DNA of 64,000 bases from Pedobacter faecalis (GTDB taxonomy: Bacteria > Bacteroidota > Bacteroidia > Sphingobacteriales > Sphingobacteriaceae): the NCBI RefSeq assembly GCF_030182585.1, contig NZ_JARXOW010000001.1, forward strand, positions 496,001-560,000, in the 5' to 3' direction. This document shows, one piece after another, positions 46,831-56,042 of the stretch (positions are counted from its first letter, which is position 1; every line of letters starts with the position of its first letter). Position numbers and translations under genes: made by a program. The notes under the pieces were generated by a model. It did not search any database. It was not told the origin of the DNA and worked only from the letters and a program-made list of their open reading frames with translations.

Positions 46831-49518
46831 ATGAAAACTTACTTCGCGTTATTACTTTCAGGAATCGCATTTGCCACTTTATTACCACTCGGAAAAGACA
46901 CCGAAATAAAAAAAGCCACACAAATTGACACGCCCGATCAAAACCGCTTTGTGAAAGTCACCCTCGTACAGGGACAGTTCACCGAACCTACGGAAATTGC
47001 CGTACTGCCTAATCTTGACGTGCTGGTATCTCAGCGACGCGGCGAACTTATGCTTTATAAAAATGCCACACGCACATTGATACAGGCTGGCAAACTGGAT
47101 GTATATTTCAAAACCAGTGTGCCCGATGTAAACGCCGAGGAAGGTTTACTCGGCATCGCGGTAGATCCAAAGTTTGCCGCAAACCAGTATGTTTATGCGC
47201 TGTACAGTCCGGCCGGCAAATCGGTAAACCGCCTTTCGAGGTTTAAACTGGTGAACGACAGGATCACTACCGCTACAGAAAAGGTCATCCTTGAATTCTA
47301 CTCACAAAGAGAGATCTGCTGCCATACCGGCGGTTCGCTCGCCTTTGGGCCCGACGGACTACTCTATATTTCTACAGGTGATAACTCTACCCCGTTTGAT
47401 GTCCCAAAGCAGCAATACGTAAACAAAGGCTATGCCCCGCTTGATAACCGGGAAGGCCTTCACCAATATGATGCCCGCCGCTCCGCGGGAAACACAAACG
47501 ATCTCAGAGGCAAAATTTTGCGGATAAGGGTCAACGACGATGGCAGCTATGGTATTCCAGACGGTAACCTGTTTGCGAAAAATGACCCTAAAGCCAAACC
47601 GGAGATCTATGTAATGGGCAACAGAAACCCCTACCGTATTTCGGTAGACCAAAAGACAGGTTTCCTGTACTGGGGCGAGGTTGGTCCGGATGCGGGCAAC
47701 GACGATCCGGCCCGCGGTCCGAGAGGCTACGATGAAGTTAACCAGGCAAAGAAAGCCGGCAATTTCGGTTGGCCACTGTTTGTGGGCAACAACTATCCGT
47801 ACCGGGCTTATGATTACACCAACGGCAGCAGCGGAGATCTTTTCGATCCCAACGCACCTAAGAACGACTCGCCCAACAATACCGGCCTCAGTCAGTTGCC
47901 CCCGGCGCAACCTGCATTTATATGGTATCCTTATGGTGAATCGCCAGACTTCCCGCAGGTTGGCACCGGAGGACGCACCGCTATGGCCGGACCGGTATAC
48001 TATACCAAGCCAGGCGCTTCGCCATACCCGGCCTACTATAACGGTAAGCTGCTTATCTACGAATGGGTTCGCGGCTGGGTTAAAGCCGTAACCATGTCGC
48101 CACAAGGCGATTATCTAAGCATGGAGCCCTTTATGGCAAATATCCCCCTTGCTGCGCCTATCGATATGGAGCAGGGTCGCGATGGCAAACTGTATATACT
48201 GGAATACGGTAAGGGCTGGTTTGCCAAAAACCCAGATGCGGCGCTGGTGCGCATCGACTATCTCGAAGGCAATCGTCCGCCCGTAGTAAGCAAACTGAAC
48301 ATTAAAAAAACAAGCGGACTCCTCCCCTATAAGCTTGAAGCCAGTGTTGAGGCAACAGACCCGGATGGTGATGCGCTCACTTATGTATGGTCGCTCGGCA
48401 ATGGCATTAAGAAAACCACCACAGTACCAAACATCCAGCACACCTTCAGCAAAGCAGGCCAGTACAGCATCAGTGTTCAGGTGGTCGACAAAGACCGCGC
48501 TTCTGCGAAAAGTCCGTCAATACTCGTCTCCGCGGGTAACGCACAGCCTGTGGTAGACATCGCTACCAGCGATAACAAGAGCTTCTTCTTCCCTGGCGTG
48601 CCGGTTAATTATAACGTTAAGGTCACTGATCCAGGCGCTACGGTCAACAGAACCCGCATCTTTGTCTCCAGCGCTTACAACGAGGGTACCGACATGGCTG
48701 GCGCCAAATTAGGGCATCAGGAAGTGGCCCAAACGCTGGTCGGAAAGGCACTGATGCAAAAATCAGATTGCAGCACCTGTCACAAAGTGAACGAAAAATC
48801 AATAGGCCCGGCATTTGCGCTGGTATCGGCTAAATACCAGGCGAAGCCTGATGCCGCAAAATATCTTTCCGGAAAGATCATCAAAGGAAGTACAGGTGTA
48901 TGGGGTGAAGTACCCATGCCGGCACATTCCCCGATGAAAACTGGTGAAGCCACCCAGATTGCCGAGTGGATCATGAGCCTGAAAGCGAAATCAACCACAG
49001 CGCCTTCGCTGCCAGCTGCCGGAAAGATCACCCCGCCTGCATCTTTAAATGGAAAACAAACAGTATTAAGCATCAAAGCAAGTTACTCAGACCTGGGCGG
49101 CACAAACCTGAAGCCGCTTACATCCACCGCGGTACTCAATCTCAGAAACAGCGTGATTGATGCCAAAGACCTGCGCGATCTTTCAGGATTCGGGCGAAAA
49201 GATGCGAACGGAACAGAATCATTGATATTCCCCGAAAAGAACGGATGGATAAGGCTGAAACAGGTCGATCTCAGTCACGTAGCTGCTCTGGCCACCACTT
49301 TAGTTGCCCAGGGCGATACACCCTACACTATTGAGATCAGGCTGGATTCAGAAAATGGTACCGTGATAGGAAGCGGCAAACATAACGATGGCCAGATTTC
49401 ACTGAACGAAGTGACTGATGGTAAGATGCACGACGTCTACATGATCGTTAAGACGGATCAGTCGGCCGCCAAAGACAGGCCTGCCATGAGAACGCTGACG
49501 ATCGTTCCGAAGAAATAA
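46831..49518 (+). CDS. Sugar dehydrogenase-PKD-cytochrome c fusion
   Basis: 895-residue exported protein with a short N-terminal hydrophobic leader. Residues about 40-480 are a glucose/sorbosone-dehydrogenase beta-propeller (P-T-E-I-A-V-L-P near 55, E-E-G-L-L-G-I-A-V-D-P near 107, H-T-G-G-S-L-A-F-G-P-D-G-L near 170, and M-G-N-R-N-P-Y-R-I near 260, the PQQ-site landmarks). About 485-570 is a PKD domain (A-T-D-P-D-G-D-A-L-T-Y-V-W). Next is a class I cytochrome c with C-S-T-C-H near 650 and M-P-A-H near 700. A C-terminal beta domain (about 740-895) may bind carbohydrate. This is an enzyme with its electron acceptor built in. Confidence 0.9.
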   Translation: MKTYFALLLSGIAFATLLPLGKDTEIKKATQIDTPDQNRFVKVTLVQGQFTEPTEIAVLPNLDVLVSQRRGELMLYKNATRTLIQAGKLDVYFKTSVPDVNAEEGLLGIAVDPKFAANQYVYALYSPAGKSVNRLSRFKLVNDRITTATEKVILEFYSQREICCHTGGSLAFGPDGLLYISTGDNSTPFDVPKQQYVNKGYAPLDNREGLHQYDARRSAGNTNDLRGKILRIRVNDDGSYGIPDGNLFAKNDPKAKPEIYVMGNRNPYRISVDQKTGFLYWGEVGPDAGNDDPARGPRGYDEVNQAKKAGNFGWPLFVGNNYPYRAYDYTNGSSGDLFDPNAPKNDSPNNTGLSQLPPAQPAFIWYPYGESPDFPQVGTGGRTAMAGPVYYTKPGASPYPAYYNGKLLIYEWVRGWVKAVTMSPQGDYLSMEPFMANIPLAAPIDMEQGRDGKLYILEYGKGWFAKNPDAALVRIDYLEGNRPPVVSKLNIKKTSGLLPYKLEASVEATDPDGDALTYVWSLGNGIKKTTTVPNIQHTFSKAGQYSISVQVVDKDRASAKSPSILVSAGNAQPVVDIATSDNKSFFFPGVPVNYNVKVTDPGATVNRTRIFVSSAYNEGTDMAGAKLGHQEVAQTLVGKALMQKSDCSTCHKVNEKSIGPAFALVSAKYQAKPDAAKYLSGKIIKGSTGVWGEVPMPAHSPMKTGEATQIAEWIMSLKAKSTTAPSLPAAGKITPPASLNGKQTVLSIKASYSDLGGTNLKPLTSTAVLNLRNSVIDAKDLRDLSGFGRKDANGTESLIFPEKNGWIRLKQVDLSHVAALATTLVAQGDTPYTIEIRLDSENGTVIGSGKHNDGQISLNEVTDGKMHDVYMIVKTDQSAAKDRPAMRTLTIVPKK

Positions 49519-49535
49519 ACCCACGAAACAACTGT

Positions 49536-49568
49536 AAAAGGCCGGCTTTAGTCGGCCTTTTGTTTTTT
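49536..49568. terminator. Bidirectional terminator overlapping the lipoprotein gene end
   Basis: Nine-pair stem AAAAGGCCG/CGGCCTTTT, then G and seven T. The right arm encodes the last codons of the minus-strand lipoprotein gene. Confidence 0.8.
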
Positions 49569-50300
49569 TCCGCCAACATTAAACACAGCCCCTATCGTAA
49601 AGATAGAGTTGCCCGCACTTACATACTTCCGGTTGTTCAGGCCGAAGTTTGCACTTGTAGTATATTGCAGTTGAAACGCATCGCTTAGCCTCATACGGGT
49701 AAAAAATACTGGTTCAAGAAATACATTGCCCTCGCGCAGCTGTCCGATGCTGTTCCGCATAAAGGTCTTCATCTCCACATTACTTATGCGCAGCGCTGTA
49801 CCATAATTGATTGGAAAAGCCTGGCCGAACAAATTCAGTGTATTGCTCTTCCTCGAGCTATAGTTCACCTGCAGGAAGGTTTTAGTGTAGGTAACCTCTT
49901 CCAGATCAGAACCAGTCAGCACCTTATTTTCATCATAATGCCTAAACACACGATCGGTGCTCCCGGTGCCGTAGCCTGCGTAAACTTCCAGGATACGGTT
50001 ATCATCCGGCCCAAAAGTATTGAAATAACCAACGCCCGCCTCGCCAAGCTTGTGCTTAAAATCCTTCTTTTCCCAGTCGCGGTCCATATACGAGCCGCTG
50101 AAGATCACCCCAAAATGGTCCGACACCGCATAGGCGCCATTGATGCTGGCATTGCCACGCAATGAGATATGGCCACCACCGCTAAACTCGCCTTGCTGAC
50201 TAAGCATGGGCGTGTTTGGTACGTTAGGCATATATATCGATGAACAGGAAGCCGTTAGCAACAGGGCGGCCGACAATAAAGGAAGTCTAAACTTTAGCAT
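49548..50300 (-). CDS. Outer-membrane beta-barrel-like lipoprotein
   Basis: 250-residue protein with a lipoprotein signal (MLKFRLPLLSAALLLTASC, lipid Cys at about residue 19). The mature part shows repeated amphipathic strands with G-x-x-G turns and aromatic ends (for example G-V-I-F-S-G-S-Y and L-E-V-Y-A-G-Y-G-T-G), as in small outer-membrane barrels. No named family was recognised. It is convergent with the dehydrogenase-cytochrome gene and divergent from otsAB. Its last codons form the stem of the shared terminator. Confidence 0.7.
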   Translation of the reverse strand: MLKFRLPLLSAALLLTASCSSIYMPNVPNTPMLSQQGEFSGGGHISLRGNASINGAYAVSDHFGVIFSGSYMDRDWEKKDFKHKLGEAGVGYFNTFGPDDNRILEVYAGYGTGSTDRVFRHYDENKVLTGSDLEEVTYTKTFLQVNYSSRKSNTLNLFGQAFPINYGTALRISNVEMKTFMRNSIGQLREGNVFLEPVFFTRMRLSDAFQLQYTTSANFGLNNRKYVSAGNSIFTIGAVFNVGGKKQKAD

Positions 50301-50434
50301 ATCACAATAAGCGTAATCAACTTAACGAAGGCCGGCAAGTTACAAACAAACTGGCACTCAGGCTAATCTTAATAAGCAATAAATTTAATCTTTGGAAAAA
50401 CAATTGCGCAGTTGGAGATGTTGTAAAGTCAGAT

Positions 50435-52705
50435 ATGCCAATAAAAAACAAAACAATTATAATATCGAACCGGCTTCCCGTAAAAATCAGCGAACAAAAT
50501 GGTGAATATATTCTGAGGCCGAGCGAAGGTGGTCTGGCCACCGGTCTTGGATCGGTATACAAAAACGGCGACAACATCTGGATCGGCTGGCCGGGAATAG
50601 AAGTTCCGGCAGACAGGCAGCGCGAGGTAACCAGAAAGCTGGCTGCGTTAAACTTAATACCTGTTTTTCTTACCAACGAAGAAATCAATTTCTATTATGA
50701 GGGCTTTTCTAATGAAATCCTCTGGCCGGTATTTCACTACCTGGTTACCTATGCCAATTTCGACCAGGCCTACTGGGATTATTATCAGGCGGTAAATGCC
50801 AAATTCAAAGATGTAGTCTTGCAGCACAGCAAAGACGGCGATACCATTTGGGTGCACGACTATCAGCTGCTCCTGCTGCCCAACCTAATAAGACTGCAGC
50901 AACCCGGCGTTACCATAGGTTTCTTCCAGCATATTCCATTTCCATCCTACGAAATATTCCGGCTTATTCCCTGGCGTGAAGAGCTGATTGCGGGCATGCT
51001 TGGTGCAGATTTGCTCGGCTTCCATACCTTCGACGATGTAAGGCACTTCCTGAGTGCGGCATCGCGACTTTCCAGCGGCAAGCTTTCGGAAAATGTGATT
51101 GTCGATAAAAACCGGCATGTGGTGGTCGAGGCGTTCCCTATGGGCATCGATAGTGAGAAATTTGAAAACCTTACCAATCACCCCAAAGTAGCACGGCATT
51201 CCACTGCTTTCAAGGAAAGTCAGAAAGACCTTCGGATTATACTGACCATCGATCGGCTTGATTACAGCAAGGGGATCATACAGCGGCTTCAAGCCTTAGA
51301 GCTGTTGCTGCAGCTCCATCCCGAATACATTGAGAAAATTGTTCTTTATATGGTTGTTGTGCCTTCGAGAGATACCGTTCCCCAGTATAAGGACCTTCGG
51401 GATCGTATCGACCAACTGGTGGGCAATATCAACTCCAGGTTCAGAACAATGAACTGGTTGCCCATCCATTATTTTTATAAATCGTTCTCAGTAGAATTCC
51501 TCTCGGCGCTGTATAGCACGGCCGACATCTGCCTGGTTACGCCCATGCGCGACGGTATGAACCTCGTAAGCAAAGAGTATGTTGCATCCCGTACCAATGG
51601 CGACGGAGTGTTGATACTTAGCGAGATGGCAGGCGCATCTAAAGAACTCAATGAAGCATTGATCGTTAATCCGAACAACATTGGCGACATCATGCGGGCC
51701 ATTGTGCAGGCTATCAATATGCCGCGCGAAGAGCAGGAAACACGTATGACCAACATGCGGCATACCGTTAAAAAATTCAACATACACCTTTGGGTAAAAA
51801 ACTTTATAGATAAACTACAGGAAGTAAAACAGATGCAGCAGTCGCTTTTAACCAGATACGCCTCCCAGCCGATCCGTGAAAAAATAGGTCATGATTATGC
51901 CAATGCGGCCGACCGTTATATCTTTCTCGACTACGATGGTACGCTGGTTGGTTTTCATGGCGATATCAACCTTGCGGCGCCCGACGAAGAGCTCTATGCG
52001 CTGATTGATAAACTGCTCAGCGACCCGGCTAATCATGTCATCATCATCAGCGGCCGAAACTACAAGAACCTCCAGAAATGGTTTGGTCACCTCAACATCG
52101 GCATGATTGCGGAACACGGCGCATGGCTTAAGCAGCAGGGCGAAGACTGGCAGAGTGTGCCTTTCCTGACCGACAAATGGAAGCACGAGGTTAAGGCTGT
52201 TCTCGATACGTATACCGACCGTACTCCGGGCTCCTTTGTAGAAGAAAAAGCTTTTTCACTGGTGTGGCATTACCGTAAGGTAGAGAATGGCCTGGGCGAA
52301 CTGCGCGCAGGTGAAATTGTGAATCACCTCAGGATGTTTATTGCCGACAAGGGCTTACAACTGATGGAAGGCAATAAAGTCATAGAGTTTAAGAATATAG
52401 AGATCAACAAAGGCAAGGCTGCCCTGAACTGGCTGGCCAACCATAATCCCGACTTTATGATTGCCTTTGGCGACGACCATACCGATGAGGATATTTTCAA
52501 ATCCCTGCCAGAATCCGCCTATACCATAAAAGTAGGCAACAATATATCGGCGGCGCGGTATTATCTGCGCGACCACAAAGAAGTAAGAGAATTGCTGAGT
52601 CAGCTTGCCTATAATAAATTTCCGGCAACAACGGCACAAACAGAAAAGTCAGCGACCGAGCAACCCTCATTTCTGAAGCGATTGCTTAAGTCGCTGACCA
52701 ACTAA
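50435..52705 (+). CDS. Bifunctional trehalose-6-phosphate synthase/phosphatase
   Basis: Fused OtsA-OtsB enzyme of 756 residues that makes trehalose from UDP-glucose and glucose-6-phosphate. The GT20 synthase domain fills residues 1 to about 470: N-R-L-P-V, G-G-L-A-T-G-L, W-I-G-W-P-G, D-Y-Q-L-L-L-L-P, and T-P-M-R-D-G-M-N-L-V-S-K-E-Y. The HAD phosphatase domain starts near residue 488 with F-L-D-Y-D-G-T-L (D-x-D-x-T nucleophile) and has G-D-D-H-T-D-E-D near 680. Both active sites look intact. It is convergent, 14 bases apart, with a GH15 enzyme that may degrade trehalose. Confidence 0.96.
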   Translation: MPIKNKTIIISNRLPVKISEQNGEYILRPSEGGLATGLGSVYKNGDNIWIGWPGIEVPADRQREVTRKLAALNLIPVFLTNEEINFYYEGFSNEILWPVFHYLVTYANFDQAYWDYYQAVNAKFKDVVLQHSKDGDTIWVHDYQLLLLPNLIRLQQPGVTIGFFQHIPFPSYEIFRLIPWREELIAGMLGADLLGFHTFDDVRHFLSAASRLSSGKLSENVIVDKNRHVVVEAFPMGIDSEKFENLTNHPKVARHSTAFKESQKDLRIILTIDRLDYSKGIIQRLQALELLLQLHPEYIEKIVLYMVVVPSRDTVPQYKDLRDRIDQLVGNINSRFRTMNWLPIHYFYKSFSVEFLSALYSTADICLVTPMRDGMNLVSKEYVASRTNGDGVLILSEMAGASKELNEALIVNPNNIGDIMRAIVQAINMPREEQETRMTNMRHTVKKFNIHLWVKNFIDKLQEVKQMQQSLLTRYASQPIREKIGHDYANAADRYIFLDYDGTLVGFHGDINLAAPDEELYALIDKLLSDPANHVIIISGRNYKNLQKWFGHLNIGMIAEHGAWLKQQGEDWQSVPFLTDKWKHEVKAVLDTYTDRTPGSFVEEKAFSLVWHYRKVENGLGELRAGEIVNHLRMFIADKGLQLMEGNKVIEFKNIEINKGKAALNWLANHNPDFMIAFGDDHTDEDIFKSLPESAYTIKVGNNISAARYYLRDHKEVRELLSQLAYNKFPATTAQTEKSATEQPSFLKRLLKSLTN

Positions 52706-52719
52706 GCTATCAATACGTA

Positions 52720-54504
52720 TTAAAGAAACGCCGGCCTGTCGAGTTTAACACCAATCCGATGGGCCGCGTTCATTAAGCCTACATGGCTGTAGGCCTGGGG
52801 GAAATTACCCCATTGGCTGCCGTCACGCTCGTCCACATCCTCGCTGAACAACAGCAGGTGGTTCGAATATTTTATGATGGATTCAAACTCGCGGATCGCA
52901 TCCTCTACCCGGCCCACACATGCCAGCGCCTCCACGTACCAGAATGCACAGATCAGGAAAGTCGTCTTCGGCCTGCCAAAGTCGTCGGTATGCAGATAGC
53001 GGTAAAACAAACCATTTTCAGCCTTAAGTTCCTTCTCAAGCGCCAGCAGATGGTCCTTGGCACGGTCAGACGCCGGGTCCAGATAGTTCATCAGGATCAA
53101 CTGCAAAGTACTCGCATCGAGGTGACTGCTGCCTACGGCGTGCGTGTACACCTTACGCTCCGGATCATAGCAAGCTTCAATATGCTCAGCAGCCCTGTCG
53201 ATCAATATTTGCGCACGTTCCTCATACTCCGCGTTGCCGATCGTTTTGGCCATTTTGAGCGCGGCATTGGCGCCCGCCCATTGAAACAGGTTGGTATAGC
53301 AATGGATATGCGCAATATTTCTGAACTCCCACAAGCCGGCGTCGCGCTCATCGATGGTACGCTCAATTTTACTCAGCAGATTGTCAAGCCACTGCGCCGA
53401 ATCCTGACGCTCCCTGAATATAAACCTATGGTCGGAATACAAAGGCAGCATAGAAATCAGCACCTGGCCATAAATATCGTTCTGAATATGCTCATAAGCC
53501 TGGTTACCAATACGTACAGGCTTATTGCCCTGGTACCCATGGATGTGGTCCAGCACGCTCTCTTTCAGCAGGCGCTCGCCGCTAATGCCAAACAAAGGCT
53601 GATAACGCTTTTCATCCCGGAAGGAAATGTCGGTTACATAGCTAAAGTACTTTTCCATCTCCTCGAAATGTCCGATGTGGTTTAGCGCCGTTATAACATA
53701 ATAGGTGTCACGCATCCAGCAATAACGATAGTCCCAGTTGCGCCCGCTGCCCGGCGATTCCGGCAGACTGGTTGTGCTGGCTGCTATAATAGCACCCGTG
53801 TCTTCATACTGGTGAATTTTAAGTACCAGAGCCGAGCGGATCACCAAGTGCTGATAAAACCCGGCAATATTAGAGTGCTTAATCCAGCGTCTCCAGTAGC
53901 GGATGGTTTCTGTCAGGAATCGGTCGGCCGTACTAATGATCGGTGCATTCAACTCATACCCGTAAGTCATAATCAAGTACTTAGGTTCATTGAGCGCAAA
54001 GTAATGCTCATCTTCAATATAGCTCAGGGAAATATTCGTGCTCAGCTGCATCATTTCGGTGCAGCCGCTAAAAAGAATATGATTGCTGCCACGGCTTCCC
54101 TTTTGCCGCGACTTGCCATAATTACATACCGGCTTACACCTCACCCGAACCCGGGGATTGCCCTCAATCGGCTCAATCTTACGGATCATCATTAAAGGCT
54201 TAAAATAGCGTTCATGATGATAAAATCTGGGTGCAAAATCCGTAACCCGGTATTTGCCCTCCGGGTTACTGATCTCCGTACATAAAACGTTCGTGTTTTC
54301 CAGGTAAAACTGGCGCGAAGTGAATTCGCCATGCGGCTTTATCGAAAATTCACCCCCGTTTTGTTCGTCTAGCAAGCCTCCGAAAACAAAACTGCTGTCA
54401 AACCTTGGCCAGCAAAGCCAATCAATATTCGTATTCTTATTAATATGTGCAAGATATGCACAGTTTCCAATGATACCTGTCTGGTAGGTATGCCTTTCTG
54501 CCAT
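52720..54504 (-). CDS. GH15 family glucosidase (trehalase/glucoamylase type)
   Basis: 594-residue glycoside hydrolase family 15 protein without a signal peptide, so cytosolic. It has the N-terminal beta domain (Y-Q-T-G-I-I-G-N-C and N-I-D-W-L-C-W-P-R-F-D near residue 25) and the catalytic (alpha/alpha)6 barrel, with the conserved S-L-P-E-S-P-G-S-G-R-N-W-D-Y-R-Y-C-W-M-R-D near 250 and D-G-S-Q-W-G-N-F-P-Q-A-Y-S-H near 565. GH15 includes glucoamylases, glucodextranases and trehalases; its place opposite the trehalose synthesis gene favours trehalase but does not prove it. Confidence 0.9.
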   Translation of the reverse strand: MAERHTYQTGIIGNCAYLAHINKNTNIDWLCWPRFDSSFVFGGLLDEQNGGEFSIKPHGEFTSRQFYLENTNVLCTEISNPEGKYRVTDFAPRFYHHERYFKPLMMIRKIEPIEGNPRVRVRCKPVCNYGKSRQKGSRGSNHILFSGCTEMMQLSTNISLSYIEDEHYFALNEPKYLIMTYGYELNAPIISTADRFLTETIRYWRRWIKHSNIAGFYQHLVIRSALVLKIHQYEDTGAIIAASTTSLPESPGSGRNWDYRYCWMRDTYYVITALNHIGHFEEMEKYFSYVTDISFRDEKRYQPLFGISGERLLKESVLDHIHGYQGNKPVRIGNQAYEHIQNDIYGQVLISMLPLYSDHRFIFRERQDSAQWLDNLLSKIERTIDERDAGLWEFRNIAHIHCYTNLFQWAGANAALKMAKTIGNAEYEERAQILIDRAAEHIEACYDPERKVYTHAVGSSHLDASTLQLILMNYLDPASDRAKDHLLALEKELKAENGLFYRYLHTDDFGRPKTTFLICAFWYVEALACVGRVEDAIREFESIIKYSNHLLLFSEDVDERDGSQWGNFPQAYSHVGLMNAAHRIGVKLDRPAFL

Positions 54505-54528
54505 AAATAATTTAAAATTGTGTATAAA

Positions 54529-55182
54529 TTAAACAGCACCAGGCAAGTTTTGTTTACCTAAGTAAACACTCTCTGTCGTATCATCACGTTTAGTTCGCGA
54601 TGCGAAGCACATATATACCTCCATATACGCATTGCACAACTCAGGTGGCAAGTATAGCTGCTCGCTGCAGGCACAGCGATCAGCACCGTCCAGCACGTAA
54701 ACAGCGCGGCTCAGCACAGGGAAGAAAGCCAACAGCATCACCCGCTCACTGGCCTGCTCAAAACAGGTATGCGGCTCAAAGTCCCAGGTAACCAAAATGC
54801 CATCATCATTGAGCACAGCGGAGGCAGTGGTACCTATATGCCGGCCACAAGCCAGCTTAACCTTCGCATAATCCAGATACAGATCAGGATACACACCATC
54901 AACCGCATTTTTTAAATGGTAAGACACAGCCGCATTAAATGCTGTCTGCCCTGCTTTCAGCTTTCCGTCAAAACCGATATTCACAAACTCACGCACCACT
55001 TTCAGAAAAGCCATCACCACCGCAAGCGCATTTCTGTTGGCCGTTTGCTTTTCAGAAGCAGGCACCCTACACTCCCCACAGTACGCACTACCCGCCTGCC
55101 ATTCCTTATATAAAAAACCAGATTCCCTACACGGCCGCTGTAGCCACCTAATAAACCCGAATTCAAGTTGCCATAACATCAT
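54529..55182 (-). CDS. DUF6266 family protein, cysteine-rich (copy 2)
   Basis: 217 residues from the M-M-L-W-Q-L-E-F-G-F start at 55182; the longer frame to 55221 runs through a terminator hairpin and is rejected. It aligns with copy 3 along its length (Q-T-A-F-N-A-A-V-S-Y-H-L-K-N-A-V versus the same segment of copy 3; V-T-W-D; V-Y-L-G at the end). It is unusual in having about nine cysteines (C-G-E-C, C-A-C, and others), whereas copy 3 has none. It follows copy 3 on the same strand after that copy's terminator. Function unknown. Confidence 0.65.
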   Translation of the reverse strand: MMLWQLEFGFIRWLQRPCRESGFLYKEWQAGSAYCGECRVPASEKQTANRNALAVVMAFLKVVREFVNIGFDGKLKAGQTAFNAAVSYHLKNAVDGVYPDLYLDYAKVKLACGRHIGTTASAVLNDDGILVTWDFEPHTCFEQASERVMLLAFFPVLSRAVYVLDGADRCACSEQLYLPPELCNAYMEVYMCFASRTKRDDTTESVYLGKQNLPGAV

Positions 55183-55199
55183 AACATAAATAAAACATA

Positions 55200-55238
55200 A
55201 AACTAAAAGTGCGGCGTGCACGGTCTGGCACGCCGCAC
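55200..55238 (-). terminator. Terminator after DUF6266 copy 3
   Basis: Perfect ten-pair stem GTGCGGCGTG/CACGCCGCAC with a ten-base loop; on the minus strand it is followed by TTTTAGTTTT. Confidence 0.8.
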
Positions 55239-55241
55239 AGA

Positions 55242-55886
55242 CTACATCACAACCGCGCTTCCCACATAAAGCGTGTTGCTGGCCGTTTTGCCGTCAGCCG
55301 AAACAAAGTTCATCCATACATGAACCGTATCTCCGCTAAAATTGACAGGTACCGCAAGGTCGTAGGTCAGGGCCGAACGTAAAGCGGCATCAGCCCTTAC
55401 CACAAACTTGTCCTGCGCCGGGTTGTACACCACAAACGAAGCCTTGTCCGATGCCGCGCCCACGCCAGTGTCCGGAACTGCCGTCCAGCTAAAGTCAAGC
55501 TGAGCGTCCGTGTTCACCTGCATCTCCAGGCCAGCGGCATTGCCAAGCATCCCTGAGCTGTACATAAACTTCGGATAGTCGATCGTCCAGTTCAAACCAG
55601 AGCCAGTCACCGCATTGCGATAATTGTACACAAAGGCAGCATTAAAAGCATTCTGCTTTTCCTTGTGCGCATTTCTGAAACCCGTGCGGATCAGTGGCGT
55701 GATCCACTTTTGGAAGCTAACCACCAGTTTAAACCTGGCACGAAAACTAAGCTGCCCCTCACTGGGTGGCAACTCACTAGGGTGAGGAATTGCTGTGATC
55801 ACATTCTGTCCGTTAACTCGCCGACCGACCAGGGCACCCGTCTTCTTCTGGAAGCCACCAAAGGCTCCCCAAATCTGAATTCCCAT
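55242..55886 (-). CDS. DUF6266 family protein (copy 3)
   Basis: 214-residue protein that matches the DUF6266 pattern well: G-I-Q-I-W-G-A-F-G-G-F-Q-K-K-T-G-A-L-V-G-R-R at the start, N-A-F-N-A-A-F-V-Y-N-Y-R-N-A-V near 95, F-S-W-T near 140 and a C-terminal S-N-T-L-Y-V-G. No signal peptide and no cysteines. Homologues often occur in several copies in Sphingobacteriaceae; no function is known. The gene has its own downstream terminator. A 163-base spacer separates it from the lipoprotein gene upstream. Confidence 0.8.
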   Translation of the reverse strand: MGIQIWGAFGGFQKKTGALVGRRVNGQNVITAIPHPSELPPSEGQLSFRARFKLVVSFQKWITPLIRTGFRNAHKEKQNAFNAAFVYNYRNAVTGSGLNWTIDYPKFMYSSGMLGNAAGLEMQVNTDAQLDFSWTAVPDTGVGAASDKASFVVYNPAQDKFVVRADAALRSALTYDLAVPVNFSGDTVHVWMNFVSADGKTASNTLYVGSAVVM

Positions 55887-56042
55887 GATAAAATCATTAG
55901 AGGTAAAACATTTGGTTAATTATACCACCTGCCCACCGGTTTCGCTACGGCCACCTCCTGGAGGCACACCCAAGCTACTCAGGCACCAAATGGTAACACC
56001 AAAGCTACCGCTGCCAATGTTTTGAAAAAGAATGATTTAGAG

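Noticed and set aside
55183..55221. N-terminal extension of DUF6266 copy 2.
   Set aside because: It would run through the terminator hairpin of copy 3 and does not match the family start.
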